From: Rhinopithecus roxellana
Taxonomy: Eukaryota; Chordata; Mammalia; Primates; Cercopithecidae
Length of the DNA stretch: 64,000 nt
NCBI RefSeq assembly: GCF_007565055.1
Contig: NC_044567.1
Location: 48,694,260-48,758,259 of the forward strand
Direction of reading: 5' to 3'
Positions 47,131 through 57,713 of this stretch are shown here, piece after piece. How positions within the stretch are numbered: the first letter of the stretch is position 1; each line of letters starts with the position of its first letter. The position numbers and the translations under genes are program-made. The notes below the pieces were generated by a model that saw only the letters and a list, made by a program, of their open reading frames with translations, was not told the DNA's origin and ran no database searches.

Positions 47131-47138
47131 TGTACATA
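47131..47138 (+). promoter_or_regulatory. Pumilio response element 3 in SUZ12 3'UTR
   Basis: TGTACATA, a third match to UGUANAUA. It lies about 10-20 bases upstream of the proposed poly(A) hexamers and overlaps the CATAAA variant. Confidence 0.5.
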
Positions 47139-47147
47139 AAGTTCAGT

Positions 47148-47184
47148 AATATAAAAGCTGTATTCTGTTTTGGGGTTTTTTGTT
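47148..47184 (+). terminator. SUZ12: Candidate main poly(A) region
   Basis: Overlapping variant hexamers AATATA/TATAAA, then a strong G/T-rich downstream element (tgttttggggttttttg) 15-35 bases on. No canonical AATAAA is present here. Confidence 0.5.
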
Positions 47185-47473
47185 ATTATGCATTGTTAAC
47201 ATGTACATTAAAATTTTGGTTTAGATAGCATAGTAAGAATTCAGCCTCAGATGAGTCAGAGCTAATAAGAAATTAGGAAAATCTTAATGTGAAATCCTGC
47301 TTTCATCAGTTACAACTAGTATGTCATTTATGGTATTACAGAAATATTTAAAAACTTTTAGTTCAGAGTAATGTCAATTATTAGTCACCCACATAGCTAT
47401 GCATCTTTCGTTGTGGATTTTTTTCTTTTAAGTGAAAAAAAGAATTTATCTTGGTAATTAGAAAGCTCATAGA
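47166..47473. other. SUZ12 downstream flank
   Basis: AT-rich; contains the late ATTAAA at 47207. No repeat recognised. Confidence 0.6.
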
Positions 47474-47770
47474 GGCCAGGTATGGTGGCTCACACCTGTA
47501 ATCCCAACACTTCGGAAGGCTGAAGCGGGTGCATCACAAGGTCGGGAGGTCAAGACCAGCCTGGCCAACATAGTGAAATCCTGTCTCTACTAAAAATAAA
47601 AAAATTAGCTGGGCATGGTGGCAGGCACCTGTAATCCCAGCTACTCGGAGTCTGAGGCAGGAGAATCGTTTGAAACCAGGAGGCAGAGGTTGTGAGCAGA
47701 GATCGCACCATTGTAATCCAGCCTGGGCAACAGAGCAAGACTCTGTCTCCAAAAAAGAAAAGAAAAGAAA
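47474..47770 (+). mobile_element. First Alu after SUZ12
   Basis: ggccaggtatggtggctcac to an (AAAAG)n tail. Confidence 0.94.
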
Positions 47771-47940
47771 AAATTAGCTGAGTGTGGTGGTGCACACCTG
47801 TAGTCTCAGCTACTCCAGAGTCTGAGGTGAGAAGATCACTTCAGCCTGGGAGGTTGAGGCTGCTGTGAGCCATGTTCATGCCATGCACTCTATCCTGGGT
47901 GACAGAGTGAGACTCTGTCTCAAAAAAAAAAAAAAAAAAA
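47771..47940 (+). mobile_element. Extra Alu right arm in tandem
   Basis: ttagctgagtgtggtggtgc to A19; makes a three-arm unit with the previous copy. Confidence 0.9.
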
Positions 47941-48011
47941 GTATACTGAATATTAGATACTGCTTCAGTAAATAATTTCTAAAATTATTTAAATACTGAA
48001 TGCGAAAGGAA

Positions 48012-48314
48012 TTTTTTTTTTTTTTTTTTTTTTTTGAGGCAGAGTCTCACTCTGTCGCCGAGGCTGGAGTGCAGTGGCCCGATCTCAGCTCACTGCAAGC
48101 TCCGCCTCCCGGGTTTACGCCATTCTCCTGCCTCAGCCTCCCGAGTAGCTGGGACTACAGGCGCCCGCCACTTCGCCCGGCTAGTTTTTGTATTTTTAGT
48201 AGAGACGGGGTTTCACCGTGTTAGCCAGGATGGTCTCGATCTCCTGACCTCGTGATCCGCCCGTCTCGGCCTCCCAAAGTGCTGGGATTACAGGCTTGAG
48301 CCACCGCGCCCGGC
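48012..48314 (-). mobile_element. AluYR
   Basis: T24 tail; gtggcccgatctcagc; ends gcgcccggc. TSD near aggaa(a)ttttt. Confidence 0.95.
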
Positions 48315-48341
48315 AGGAAATTTTTTAAAACGATTTTGGGG

Positions 48342-48463
48342 CCTGGCATACTGGCTCATGCCTGTAATTCCAGCACTTTGGGAGGCTGAGGTGGGAGGTG
48401 TTTTGAGATCAGGCTAGGCAACATAGTGAGGAGACTCCATCTTTATTAAAATATAGGAAAATT
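48342..48463 (+). mobile_element. Single-arm Alu
   Basis: gcctggcatactggctcatg to actccatctttattaaaat. Confidence 0.87.
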
Positions 48464-48721
48464 GGCCGGGCGCGGTGGATCACCGAGGTTAGGAGTTCAG
48501 AGACCAGCCTGGCCTATATGGTGAAACTCCATCTCTATTAAAAATACAAAATTAGCCGGGCGTTGTGGCAGGCACCTGTAATCCCAGCTAGTGGGGAGGC
48601 TGAGGCAGGAGAATCGCTTGAACCTGGGAGGCGGAGGTTGCAGTGAGCCAAGATCACACCACTGCACTTCATCCTGGGCAACAAGACTGAAACTCTGTCT
48701 CAAAAAAAAAAAAAAAAAAAA
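48464..48721 (+). mobile_element. Alu with about 40-base deletion in the left arm
   Basis: ggccgggcgcggtggatcacc skips the B-box region; A20 tail. Confidence 0.92.
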
Positions 48722-48844
48722 CAGAAAAAGTAAGAAAAGATGGATTAAGAACACAGACGGTTTCATCAAGACGGAAGTTGGCAGATGTCACTGTTCAGAA
48801 GAGAAGGAGAAACAGGCACTCAACACATTTATGGCCAGAAAATA

Positions 48845-49088
48845 AACTGGTACAACCTCTAGAGAAAGCAATCTGCTGCTTTCTGTTAAAATCGCAATGC
48901 AGATAACCTTTGCCCTAATAACTCAATTTTTAGGAATTTATCCTACGTGTGAACTAGAATATAAATTGACAAATTGTCACCACTGTTAAAAATAGCAGAG
49001 TAGACAAATCAATAGGGGACTGGTTAAATTATCATACATCCGTATAAGTGTACAGTATACTATTTAGCAATTTTAAAAAGGATCAGAA
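48845..49088 (+). mobile_element. Old LINE-1 3' fragment
   Basis: aacctttgccctaataactcaatttttaggaatttatcctac, caataggggactggttaaattatcatacatcc, tatactatttagcaa: clear L1 3' order. Confidence 0.8.
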
Positions 49089-49090
49089 AG

Positions 49091-49350
49091 GGCTGGGTGC
49101 AGTGGCTTATGCCTGTAATCGCAGCACGTTGGTAGGCCTGTGGGTGGATCATTTGGGGCTGGGAGTTCCAGACCAGCTTGACCAACTTATCAAAACCCTG
49201 CCTCTACTAGAAATATCAAAAATTAGCTGGGCATGGTGGTGCAAACCTGAAATCTTAGCTACTTGGGAGGCTGAGGCAGGAGAATCACTGGAACCTGGGA
49301 GGTGCACTGCATTCCAGCCTGGGCAACAGGGAGACTCTCAAAAAACAAAG
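49091..49350 (+). mobile_element. Alu with right-arm deletion
   Basis: gctgggtgcagtggcttatg; jumps from gaacctgggaggt to gcactgcattccagcc. Confidence 0.9.
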
Positions 49351-49354
49351 ACAG

Positions 49355-49571
49355 TGAAAAGCCTCCCTCCCGTTTGTCCTTTTCTCCAATTCACTGTCCT
49401 CCATAAAAGCAACTGTTACTGTGTATACTTTTAGATATACTCTACAACTCAAATATGGGTATTTTTCAATTTTTAATAATAAAAATGGTAGTATGCCATA
49501 AATTATTCTGTACTTCTGTTTTGGTGTTTGTTCCACATTGACATCAGTTCACAGAACCCTTTTCTGATCCT
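49355..49571. mobile_element. Possible LINE-1 fragment
   Basis: aaaaatggtagtatgccataaattattctgtacttctg resembles minus-sense L1 3' sequence. Confidence 0.35.
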
Positions 49572-49573
49572 TT

Positions 49574-49880
49574 TCTTTTTTTTTTTTTTTTTTTGCTCTT
49601 TGAAGCAAGAGTCGTGCTGCTGGGCAAGGCTGGAATGCAGTGGCACAACCTTGGCTCACTGCAACCTCCACCTCCCAAGCTCAAGTGATTCTCCTGTCTT
49701 AGCCTCCCCAGTGAGATTATAGGCACTCACCACCACGCCCGGCTAATTTTTGTATTTTTAGTAGAGACGGAGTTTCACCATGTTGTACAGGTTGGTCTCG
49801 AACTCCTGACCTCAAGTGATCCACCTGCCTCGGCCTCCTAAAGTGCCTGAATTAACAGGTGTGAACCGCTGTGTTGGGCT
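49574..49880 (-). mobile_element. Alu, altered tail end
   Basis: gctctttgaagcaagagtcgtgc to gtgttgggct. Confidence 0.9.
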
Positions 49881-49922
49881 CACTCAATTTATATTTTCTG
49901 CTTGTTAAAGTTACAGTATGTT

Positions 49923-50228
49923 CGCTGGGCGCGGTGGCTCAAGCCTGTAATCCCAGCACTTTGGGAGGCCGAGACGGGCGGATCACGAGGTCAGGAGATT
50001 GAGACCATCCTGGCTAACACGGTGAAACCCTGTCTCTACTAAAAAATACAAAAAACTAGCCGGGTGAGGTGGCGGGCGCCTGTAGTCCCAGCTACTCGGT
50101 AGGCTGAGGCAGGAGAATGGCATGAACCCGGGAGGCGGAGCTTGCAGTGAGCTGAGATCCGGCCACTGCACTCCAGCCTGGGCGACAGAGCGAGACTCTG
50201 TCTCAAAAAAAAAAAAAAAAAAAAAAAA
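49923..50228 (+). mobile_element. AluYR with TSD tta(c/t)agtatgtt
   Basis: TSD at 49911 and 50229; A27 tail. Confidence 0.96.
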
Positions 50229-50483
50229 TTATAGTATGTTGCTCCTAGTATAATTATACCAGATACCATGTTAAAGCAGACGTTGATGTTTTCTCCTGTT
50301 GGCAGTAAAAAAAGAAAAAAAAATAGCCCTGGTTTAAATTCATCTATTCATCTAAAGATGAAATTGTATGTAGTCTCCCCTTCAACAAACAACTACCAGG
50401 ATATGCCAGAACTTAAGTTCACAGTATGCACTCTGGTGTGTGTGTTCGTTTTTTTGAAAAAAAAAAAAAAAAAAAATTATGTA

Positions 50484-50768
50484 GACCAGGCACAGTGGGT
50501 CACACCTGTAATCCCAGTACTTTGGGAGGCTGAGGTGAGTGTATCAACCTGAGGTCAGGAGTTCAAGACCAGCCTGGCCAACATAGTGGAACCCCATGTC
50601 TACTAAAAATACAAAAATTAGCCAGGCATGGTGGTGGGCACCTGTAATCCCAGCTACTTGGGAGGCTGTGGCAGGGATAATTGCTTGAACCTGGCAGGTG
50701 GAGGTTGCAGTGAGCCAAGATTGTGCCACTGCACTCCAGCCTAGGTGACAGACGGAGACTCCGTTTAT
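50484..50768 (+). mobile_element. Alu with (AC)n tail
   Basis: accaggcacagtgggtcac to gactccgttt, then the AC repeat. Confidence 0.93.
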
Positions 50769-50800
50769 ACACACACACACACACACACACACATACACAC
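50769..50800. repeat. (AC)n microsatellite between two Alu arms
   Basis: About 16 AC units with one AT interruption, at the tail of the plus Alu at 50484. Confidence 0.95.
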
Positions 50801-50802
50801 AG

Positions 50803-50921
50803 AGATAGAGTGAGTCTCGCTATGTTGTCCAGGCTGGGCTCAAACTCCTGGGCTCCAGCAGTCCTCCTACCTCGACCTCCCAAAGTACTGGGATTGTAGG
50901 CATGAGCCACTGTACCTGGCT
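50803..50921 (-). mobile_element. Alu left-arm fragment
   Basis: gagtctcgctatgttgtcc to gtacctggc; faces the 50484 copy across the AC repeat. Confidence 0.87.
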
Positions 50922-50927
50922 CACTCT

Positions 50928-50930
<3 letters not shown>

Positions 50931-50960
<30 letters not shown>

Positions 50961-51239
50961 AGATGGAGTCTCGCTGTGTTGCCAGACCGGAGTGCAGTGG
51001 CGGGATCTTGGCTCACTGCAACCTCCGCCTCGCGGGTTCAAGTGCTTCTCCTGCCTCAGCCTTCCAAGTAGCTGGGACTCTAGGCGCACGCCAGTACGCC
51101 CAGCTAATTTTTGTATTTTTAGTAGAGACGGGGTTTCACCATGTTGGCCAGGATGGCCTCAATCTCCTGACCTCGTGATCTGACCTCCTTGGCCTTCTAA
51201 AGTGCTGGCATTACAGGCATGAGCCGCCGCTCCCAGCCC
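50931..51239 (-). mobile_element. Alu with TSD cactctggt
   Basis: TSD at 50922 and 51240. Confidence 0.95.
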
Positions 51240-51270
51240 CACTCTGGTATTAGTAGGTGCCCAAGATCCA

Positions 51271-51274
51271 CTGA

Positions 51275-51308
<34 letters not shown>

Positions 51309-51593
51309 AGATGCAGTTTTGCTCTTACTGCCCAGGCTGGAGTGCAATGGCATGATCTTGGCTCACCGCAACCTCCACCTCCACCTCCTGGGTTCAAGCG
51401 ATTCTCCTGCCTCAACCTCCCGAGTAGGTGGGACTACAGGCGCACACCACTACACCCAGCTAATTTTTGTATTTTTAGTGGAGATGGGGTTTCACCATGT
51501 TGGCCAGGATGGCCTCAATCTTCTGACCTTGTGATCCACCCGTCTCGGCCTCTCAAAGTGCTGGGATTACAGGCATAAGCCACCGTGCCTGGC
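51271..51593 (-). mobile_element. Alu with TSD cccaagatcca
   Basis: TSD at 51260 and 51594; T31 tail; a 6-base cctcca repeat in the right arm. Confidence 0.95.
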
Positions 51594-51804
51594 CCCAAGA
51601 TCCAATTTCTAGAGGAACGTATATTCCTACTAGTGTAAGGTTGATTTGTACAGGGTAAAAATTCACTCACATTCTTACTCAAAGTAAGATTGTTACTTAA
51701 ACATCTACTGGGATGAATCATTTTATAAAACTGGTTCTAGAAAACAGGATTTATCTCCTGGATTATTGGGGTTTTTTTTCTTTTTATTGTAAATCCATTT
51801 TTTG

Positions 51805-52098
51805 TTTGTTTGTTTGAGACGGAGTTTCACTCTTGTTGCCCAGGCTGGGGTGCGATTGTGCAGTCTTGGCTCACTGCAACCTCCAACTCCTGGGTTCAAG
51901 CAATTCTCCTGTCTCGGCCCTCCAAGTAGCTAGAATTACAGACGCATGCCACCACGCCCAGCTAATTTTTGTATGTTTATTAGAGAGAGGGTTTCATCAT
52001 ATTGGTCAGGTTGGTCTCAAACTCCTGACCTCGGATGATACATCCGCCTCGGCCTCCCAAAGTGCTGTAATTACAGGCTTAAGCCACTGGGCCCGGTC
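51805..52098 (-). mobile_element. Alu
   Basis: (GTTT)n tail, gggcccggtc end; atccattttt near both ends. Confidence 0.94.
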
Positions 52099-52251
52099 TT
52101 GCTGATCCATTTTTATCTGCTATCTTTTCCACATGGCAAAGTTCCAACCAGGGGCCACCTGCGGGTGCCCTAACTCCTGGAATAATATTTATGTCCAAGC
52201 TACTACATCATTTTCCTTTTTTTTTTATTTTTCTTTTCCTTTTTCTTTTTT

Positions 52252-52553
52252 TTTCTTTTTTTTTTTTTTTTTGAGACGGAGTCTCGCTCTGCCGCCCAGG
52301 CTGGAGTGCAGTGGCCGGATCTCAGCTCACTGCAAGCTCCGCCTCCCGGGTTCACGCCATTCTCCTGCCTCAGCCTCCTGAGTAGCTGGGACTACAGGCG
52401 CCCGCCACCTCGCCCGGCTAGTTTTTTGTATTTTTAGTAGAGACGGGGTTTCACCGTGTTAGCCAGGATGGTCTCGATCTCCTGACCTCGTGATCCACCC
52501 GTCTCGGCCTCCCAGAGTGCTGGGATTACAGGCTTGAGCCACCGCGCCCGGCC
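52252..52553 (-). mobile_element. AluYR with pyrimidine-rich tail
   Basis: Tail region 52205-52270 is mixed T/C; caggcttgagccaccgcgcc. Confidence 0.95.
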
Positions 52554-52570
52554 TCCTTTTTCTTTTAATT

Positions 52571-52875
52571 TTACTTTTTTGAGACGGAGTCTCGCTCTGT
52601 CGCCCAAGTTGGAGTGCAGTGGCACGGTCTCGGCTCACTGCAAGCTTCGCCTCCCGGTTTCACACCATTCTCCTGTCTCAGACTCCTGAGTAGCTGGGAC
52701 TACAGGCACCCACCACCACGCCCGGCTAATTTTTTTTTTTTTTTTTAGTATTTTTAGTAGAGAGAGGGTTTCACCGTGTTAGCCAGGATGGTCTTGATCT
52801 CCTGACCTCGTGATCCTACTACCAAGGGGCCTCCCAAAGTGTTGGGATTACAGGCGTGAGCCACCGCGCTCAGCT
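52571..52875 (-). mobile_element. AluY-like
   Basis: gagacggagtctcgctctg to gcgctcagc. Confidence 0.94.
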
Positions 52876-53062
52876 TTTTTTTTTTTTTTTTTTTTTTGTG
52901 ACAGGGTCTCTCTCTGTCGCCAGGCTGGAGTGGAGAGCAGTGGTGCGATTTCGGCTCAGTGCAACCTGCAACTCCCTTGAACCCGCCTCCTGGGTTCAAG
53001 TGATTCTCCTGCCTCAGCCTCGCGAGTAGCTGTGATTACAGGCACGCACCACCACACCCAAG

Positions 53063-53101
<39 letters not shown>

Positions 53102-53528
53102 AGGCAGGAGTTTCGTTCTTGTTGCCCAGGGTAGTGTGCAATGGCATGATCTCGGCTCACTGCAACCTCCGCCTCCCGGGTTCAAGCGATTCTCCTGCCT
53201 CAGCCTCCCGAGTTGCTGGGATTACAGGCGCTTGCCACCATGCCTGGCTCATTTTGTATTTTTAGTTGAGATGGGGTTTCCCCATGTTGGTCAGGCTGTT
53301 CTCGGACTCCCGACCTCAAGTGATCTGCCTGCTTCGGCCTCCCAAAGTGCTGGGATTACAGGCGTGAGCTACCGCACTTGCCCCCACGCCCAGGTAATTT
53401 TTGTATTTTTAGTAGAGACACAGTTTCACCATGCTGGCCAGGATGGTCGCAATCTCCTGACCTCGTGATCTGCCCGCCTCGACCTCCCAAAGTGCTAGGA
53501 TTACAGGTGTGAGCCACTGCTCCTGGCC
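52876..53528 (-). mobile_element. Alu split by another minus Alu
   Basis: Parts 52876-53064 and 53384-53528; has an extra gttgaacccgcctcctggg-type repeat near 52975. Confidence 0.9.
53065..53383 (-). mobile_element. Alu nested in the 52876 copy
   Basis: T36 tail; cac(a/g)cccaagtgattttt-like host sequence on both sides as TSD. Confidence 0.92.
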
Positions 53529-53907
53529 TGCCATCCTTTTTTGTAACCCAAATAGCTTCTACCTGTTCTTCTAGTGTGCTATCACTAAGTAGCCATTCTT
53601 CTGTTCAGCTATTGAATATCTGTGCCAACACTTTTCCCAAGCACTAGGAATGGGAAGTTGTGTAAGACTAAGATCCTGCTTCAAGGATTCTCCCAGTGCT
53701 TACAGGTCAAAACAGGAGTCATTTACATCTTCTTTCTTTCCCTAAATAAGCATATATCCCTTTGGTAGACTTGCTACTCCAGAGAAAAGGTGAAGTTATA
53801 CAAGTATCAGAATAGAAGTTTTTTCTATTTTGACACGTAAATAGAATGTGCCTGAAATTTATGAATTGCCTGAAATACCTAGAATGTAATGGGACTAATA
53901 AATCTTA
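53529..53907. other. Intergenic, mostly unique
   Basis: One possible L2 piece; nothing else recognised. Confidence 0.5.
53575..53705. mobile_element. Possible L2 fragment
   Basis: ttgaatatctgtgccaacac, caagcactaggaatgggaag are L2-like. Confidence 0.35.
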
Positions 53908-53922
53908 GCTCCTTTCTTTATT

Positions 53923-54227
53923 TTTTTTATTTTTTTATTTTTTTTTGAGGCAGAGTCTCGCTCTGTCGCCCGGACTGGAGTGCAGTGGCTGGATCTCAGC
54001 TCACTGCAAGCTCCGCCTCCCGGGTTTACACCATTCTCCTGCCTCAGCCTCCCGAGTAGCTGGGACTACAGGCACCCGCCACCTCGCCCGGCTAGTTTTT
54101 GTATTTTTAGTAGAGACGGGGTTTCACCGTGTTAGCCAGGATGGTCTCGATCTCCTGACCTCGTGATCCGCCCGTCTCGGCCTCCCAAAGTGCTGGGATT
54201 ACAGGCTTGAGCCACCGCGCCCGGCCT
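53923..54227 (-). mobile_element. AluYR with perfect 15-bp TSD
   Basis: gctcctttctttatt at 53908 and 54228. Confidence 0.97.
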
Positions 54228-54388
54228 GCTCCTTTCTTTATTAATTCAACTAAGATTTTCTACCAAGTGGGTTGTCTAAATTATACCTATTTCTCTTCTT
54301 ATTTGGGGAGTAGATTCTTCTGTCAGACCTTGTAGGGGAAGGATCATAGTTGCTATATGGGTAGTTAGGATTACAGAGCCTTATTTAT

Positions 54389-54390
<2 letters not shown>

Positions 54391-54435
<45 letters not shown>
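54391..54435. repeat. T45 homopolymer, tail of a young Alu
   Basis: 45 uninterrupted T, the longest homopolymer in the window. It is the A-tail of the minus AluYR at 54394-54717 and its length agrees with a recent insertion. Confidence 0.95.
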
Positions 54436-54436
<1 letters not shown>

Positions 54437-54717
54437 AGACGGAGTCTTGCTCTGCTGCCCAGGCTGGAGTGCAGTGGCCGGCTCTCAGCTCACTGCAAGC
54501 TCCGCCTCCCGGGTTCACGCCATTCTCCTGTCTCAGCCTCCCGAGTAGCTGGGACTACAGGCGCCCGCCTCGTCGCCCGGCTAGTTTTTTGTATTTTTTA
54601 GTAGAGACGGGGTTTCACCGTATTAGCCAGGATGGTCTCGATCTCCTGACCTCATGATCCGCCCGTCTCGGCCTCCCAAAGTGCTGGGATTACAGGCTTG
54701 AGCCACCGCGCCCGGCC
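54394..54717 (-). mobile_element. AluYR with perfect 16-bp TSD and T45 tail
   Basis: gccttatttattcttt at 54378 and 54718. Long pure tail and intact TSD indicate a young copy. Confidence 0.97.
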
Positions 54718-54734
54718 GCCTTATTTATTCTTTA

Positions 54735-54905
54735 AAGACTTACTTAGCATCTAATATGGCTCATACATTAGGCATGGGGATACAAAGATAAATAAGCCAG
54801 ATACCATTGTCATCGTCATGAATCTTAAATTCTAGTGAGGGAGATTTTCATTTATGTTTTAATAAGTTATATTCCATAATGTCTAATACCAGACTTGTGT
54901 CCTGG
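54735..54905. mobile_element. L2-like fragment
   Basis: catctaatatggctcatacattaggcatggggatacaaagataaataagcc, then gaatcttaaattctagtgagggaga. Lies between an AluYR and a MIR. Confidence 0.55.
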
Positions 54906-54934
54906 ACATAGTGTAGTACAGGGAAGAATTATGG

Positions 54935-55115
54935 GCTTTGGAATTAGGTATGGATTTGAATCCCAGCTTTGGTTTGTGCTTGCAACTTTATATATAACTC
55001 AGAAAGTTACTTAACCATGCCAAATTTGTTTCTTCAACTGTAAAATGGTATTATGGGTGCCTTGCTCAGCAAGGTACTTAGAACAATAACTGGCTCTTGG
55101 TTTAGCATCACCATT
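54935..55115 (+). mobile_element. MIR element
   Basis: ggctttggaattaggtatgg, tttgaatcccagc, agttacttaacc, caactgtaaaatgg: MIR landmarks in order. Confidence 0.85.
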
Positions 55116-55352
55116 CCTGTCCCTATAACCAAACTGCTTGGTCTACCTCAACCCTCCACTCCCACCTCAGAAGAGAACTCAAATGTTAAATAGTATAACC
55201 TCGCCCCTTCTTCCTTAAGATACTTTAAGAATATGGACATCTGTTAAGATTATATAAACACAGTCTAATTCTACAAAAACACACCTTTCCTAATATTGCC
55301 TTATATAAGATTGCTGCATAGAAGTGGTATAGAAAAGGTCAATTTTTAAATT

Positions 55353-55664
55353 TAATTTAATTTATTTATTTATTTTGAGACAGAGTCTTGCTCTGTCCCC
55401 CAGGCTGAAGTGCAGTGGTGCGATCTCGGCTCACGACAACCTCTACCTCCCCGATTCAAGCGATTCTCCTGCCTCAGCCTCCCAAGTAGCTGGGACTACA
55501 GACACCCACCACCATGCCTGGCTAATTTTATGTTGGTTTTTTTTTTGGTAGAGATGGGGTTTCACCGTGTTGGTTAGTCTGGTCTTGAATTCCTGACCTT
55601 AAGTGATCCACCCACCTTGGTCTCCCAAATGCTGGAATTGCAGGCTTGGGCCAGCACACCTGAC
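55353..55664 (-). mobile_element. Alu
   Basis: (TTTA)n tail to cacacctgacc. Confidence 0.93.
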
Positions 55665-55760
55665 CAAGTTTTTTAAATTGACATTCAATTTTATGGAATA
55701 GAAGCATTTGTTAGATTAGTTTCACTGAATATAATTTTTGTCTTTTAAAAAGAAAGTACT

Positions 55761-56058
55761 GCCGGGTGCGGTGGCTCAATCCTGTAATCCCAGCACTTTG
55801 GGAGGCCGAGGCGGGCGGATCACAAGGTCAGGAGATCGAGACCATCCTGGCTAACACGGTGAAACCCCGTTTCTACTAAAAATACAAGGAAATTAGCCGG
55901 GCATGGTGGCGGGCACCTGTAGTCCCAGCTACTCAGGAGGCTGAGGCAGGAGAATGGCGTTAACCTGGGGGATGGAGCTTGCAGTGAGCCGAGATTGCGC
56001 CACTGCACTACAGCCTGGGGCACAGAGCAAGACTCCGTCTCAAAAAAAAAAAAAAAAA
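55761..56058 (+). mobile_element. AluY-like
   Basis: gccgggtgcggtggctcaatcc to A18. Confidence 0.94.
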
Positions 56059-56322
56059 GAACTAGTCTTAGTTCAAAAGTATCAGACACCCATATATCAA
56101 GAAACGTAGGATACTAAGTAGGTCCCACATGTTTGGATTTCACAGACCAGTAATATATATTTTTAAAATTTTTAACTTTTTATTTCATTAAAAAGATTCA
56201 CAAACATCCCATCTACTGTCACTTTCATTTTATAAAGGACAGATAATACAAAAAATAAATTCAGAATAAATGAGTTTTTTCAATAGAATAAATTTAGATT
56301 TATTTTTAAAAAATCAGTTGGG

Positions 56323-56625
56323 TGCCAGGTGCGGTGGCTCATGAGGCCTGTAATCCCAGCACTTTGGGAGACTGAGGCAGGCAGATCACGAGGTCAGGAG
56401 ATCGAGATCATCCTGGCTAATACGGTGAAACCCCATCTCTACTAAAAATACAAAAACTAGCCGGGCGAGGTGGCGGGCGCCTGTAGTCCCAGCTACTCGG
56501 GAGGCTGAGGCAGGAGAATGGGGTGAACCCGGGAGGTGGGGCTTGCAGTGAGCTGAGATCTCGCCACTGCACTCTAGCCTGGGCGACAGAGCGAGACTCC
56601 ATCTCAAAAAAAAAAAAAAAAAAAG
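56323..56625 (+). mobile_element. AluYR with TSD tcagttggg
   Basis: TSD at 56314 and 56626; small insertion in the A-box region (ctcatgaggcctg). Confidence 0.95.
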
Positions 56626-56634
56626 TCAGTTGGG

Positions 56635-56740
56635 GATGACAGCTCACATCCCAGCACTTTGGGAGGCCAAGATGGGATGATCACTTGAGCCCAGGTGTTC
56701 CAGACCAACCTGAACAACATAGTAAGACCCCATCTCTAAT
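56635..56740 (+). mobile_element. Alu left-arm fragment
   Basis: gatgacagctcacatcccagc to ccccatctctaa; the original target of the 56323 insertion. Confidence 0.87.
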
Positions 56741-56832
56741 TAATTTATTTATTAATTACTATGCAGACCAACTTTTATTTGCTTTGGAGTAGTTATTCCT
56801 AAGTCTGCCTTTGCAATAGAATCATCTAACTT

Positions 56833-57288
56833 CTTTTTTTTCTTTTTCTTTTTTTTTCTTTTTGGAGATGGAGTCTCACTCTGTCGCCGGGGCTGGAGTG
56901 CAGTGGCCGGATCTCAGCTCACTGCAAGCTCCGCCTCCCGGGTTCACGCCATGCTCCTGCCTCAGCCTCCCGAGTAGCTGGGACTACAGGCGCCCGCCAC
57001 CTCACCCAGCTAGTTTTTTGTATTTTTTAGTAGAGACGGGGTTTCACCGTGTTAGCCAGGATGGTCTCGATCTTCTGACCTCGTGATCTGCCCGTCTTGG
57101 CCTCCCAAAGTGCTGGGATTACAGGCTTGAGCCACCGCACCCGGCCCCGACTAGTTTTTTGTATTTTTTTAGTAGAGACGGGGTTTCACCGTGTTAGGCA
57201 GGATGGTCTCGATCTCCTGACCTCGTGATCCACCCATCTCGGCCTCCCAAAGTGCTGGGATTACAGGCTTGAGCCACCGCGCCTGGCC
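56833..57288 (-). mobile_element. AluYR one-and-a-half unit (full copy plus extra left arm)
   Basis: Full copy to gcacccggcc (57146), then actagttttttgtattt restarts mid-element and runs to gcgcctggcc. Confidence 0.92.
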
Positions 57289-57377
57289 TTGAAATAGTTT
57301 TTATAGATGGAGACAAGATTAGTCTAAAATATGCATGAAGAGGAAAAGGAATTGGAATAGCTAAATTTAAAAAACAG

Positions 57378-57380
57378 TAT

Positions 57381-57427
<47 letters not shown>

Positions 57428-57707
57428 TTGAGACAGTCTCGCTCTGTTGCCCAAGCTGGAGTGCAGTGGCGCGATCTTGCCTCACCACAACCTCTGCCTC
57501 CCGGATTCAAGCGATTCTCCTGCCTCAGTCTCCCAAGTGGCTGGGATTACAGGCATGTGCCACCACGCCTGGCTAATTTTTCTATTTTTAGTAGAGATGG
57601 GGTTTTACTATGTTGGTCAGGCTGGTCGCAAACTCCTGACCTCATGATCCACCGGCATTGGCCTCCCAAAGTGCTGGGATTACAGGTGTGAGCCACCATG
57701 CGTGGCC
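57378..57707 (-). mobile_element. Alu with (TTTA)n tail
   Basis: gagacagtctcgctctgttg to catgcgtggcc. Confidence 0.94.
57379..57429. repeat. (TTTA)n tetranucleotide repeat
   Basis: About 12.5 perfect TTTA units, grown from the tail of the minus Alu ending at 57707. Confidence 0.95.
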
Positions 57708-57713
57708 TATTTT

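Larger units (their letters stand above)
45109..47165 (+). other. SUZ12: SUZ12 3' untranslated region
   Basis: AT-rich and free of Alu over about 2.06 kb, in sharp contrast with its surroundings, which suggests purifying selection. It contains UGUANAUA Pumilio motifs at 46347, 46467 and 47131, a miR-200b/c/429 seed match at 46549 and an A22 run at 46745-46766. The 3' end is set near 47165 because variant hexamers (CATAAA 47135, AATATA/TATAAA about 47148) are followed by a G/T-rich stretch at 47165-47184, the usual downstream element. Other ends are possible near 46920 (AATAAA at 46899) and near 47230 (ATTAAA at 47207). Confidence 0.8.
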
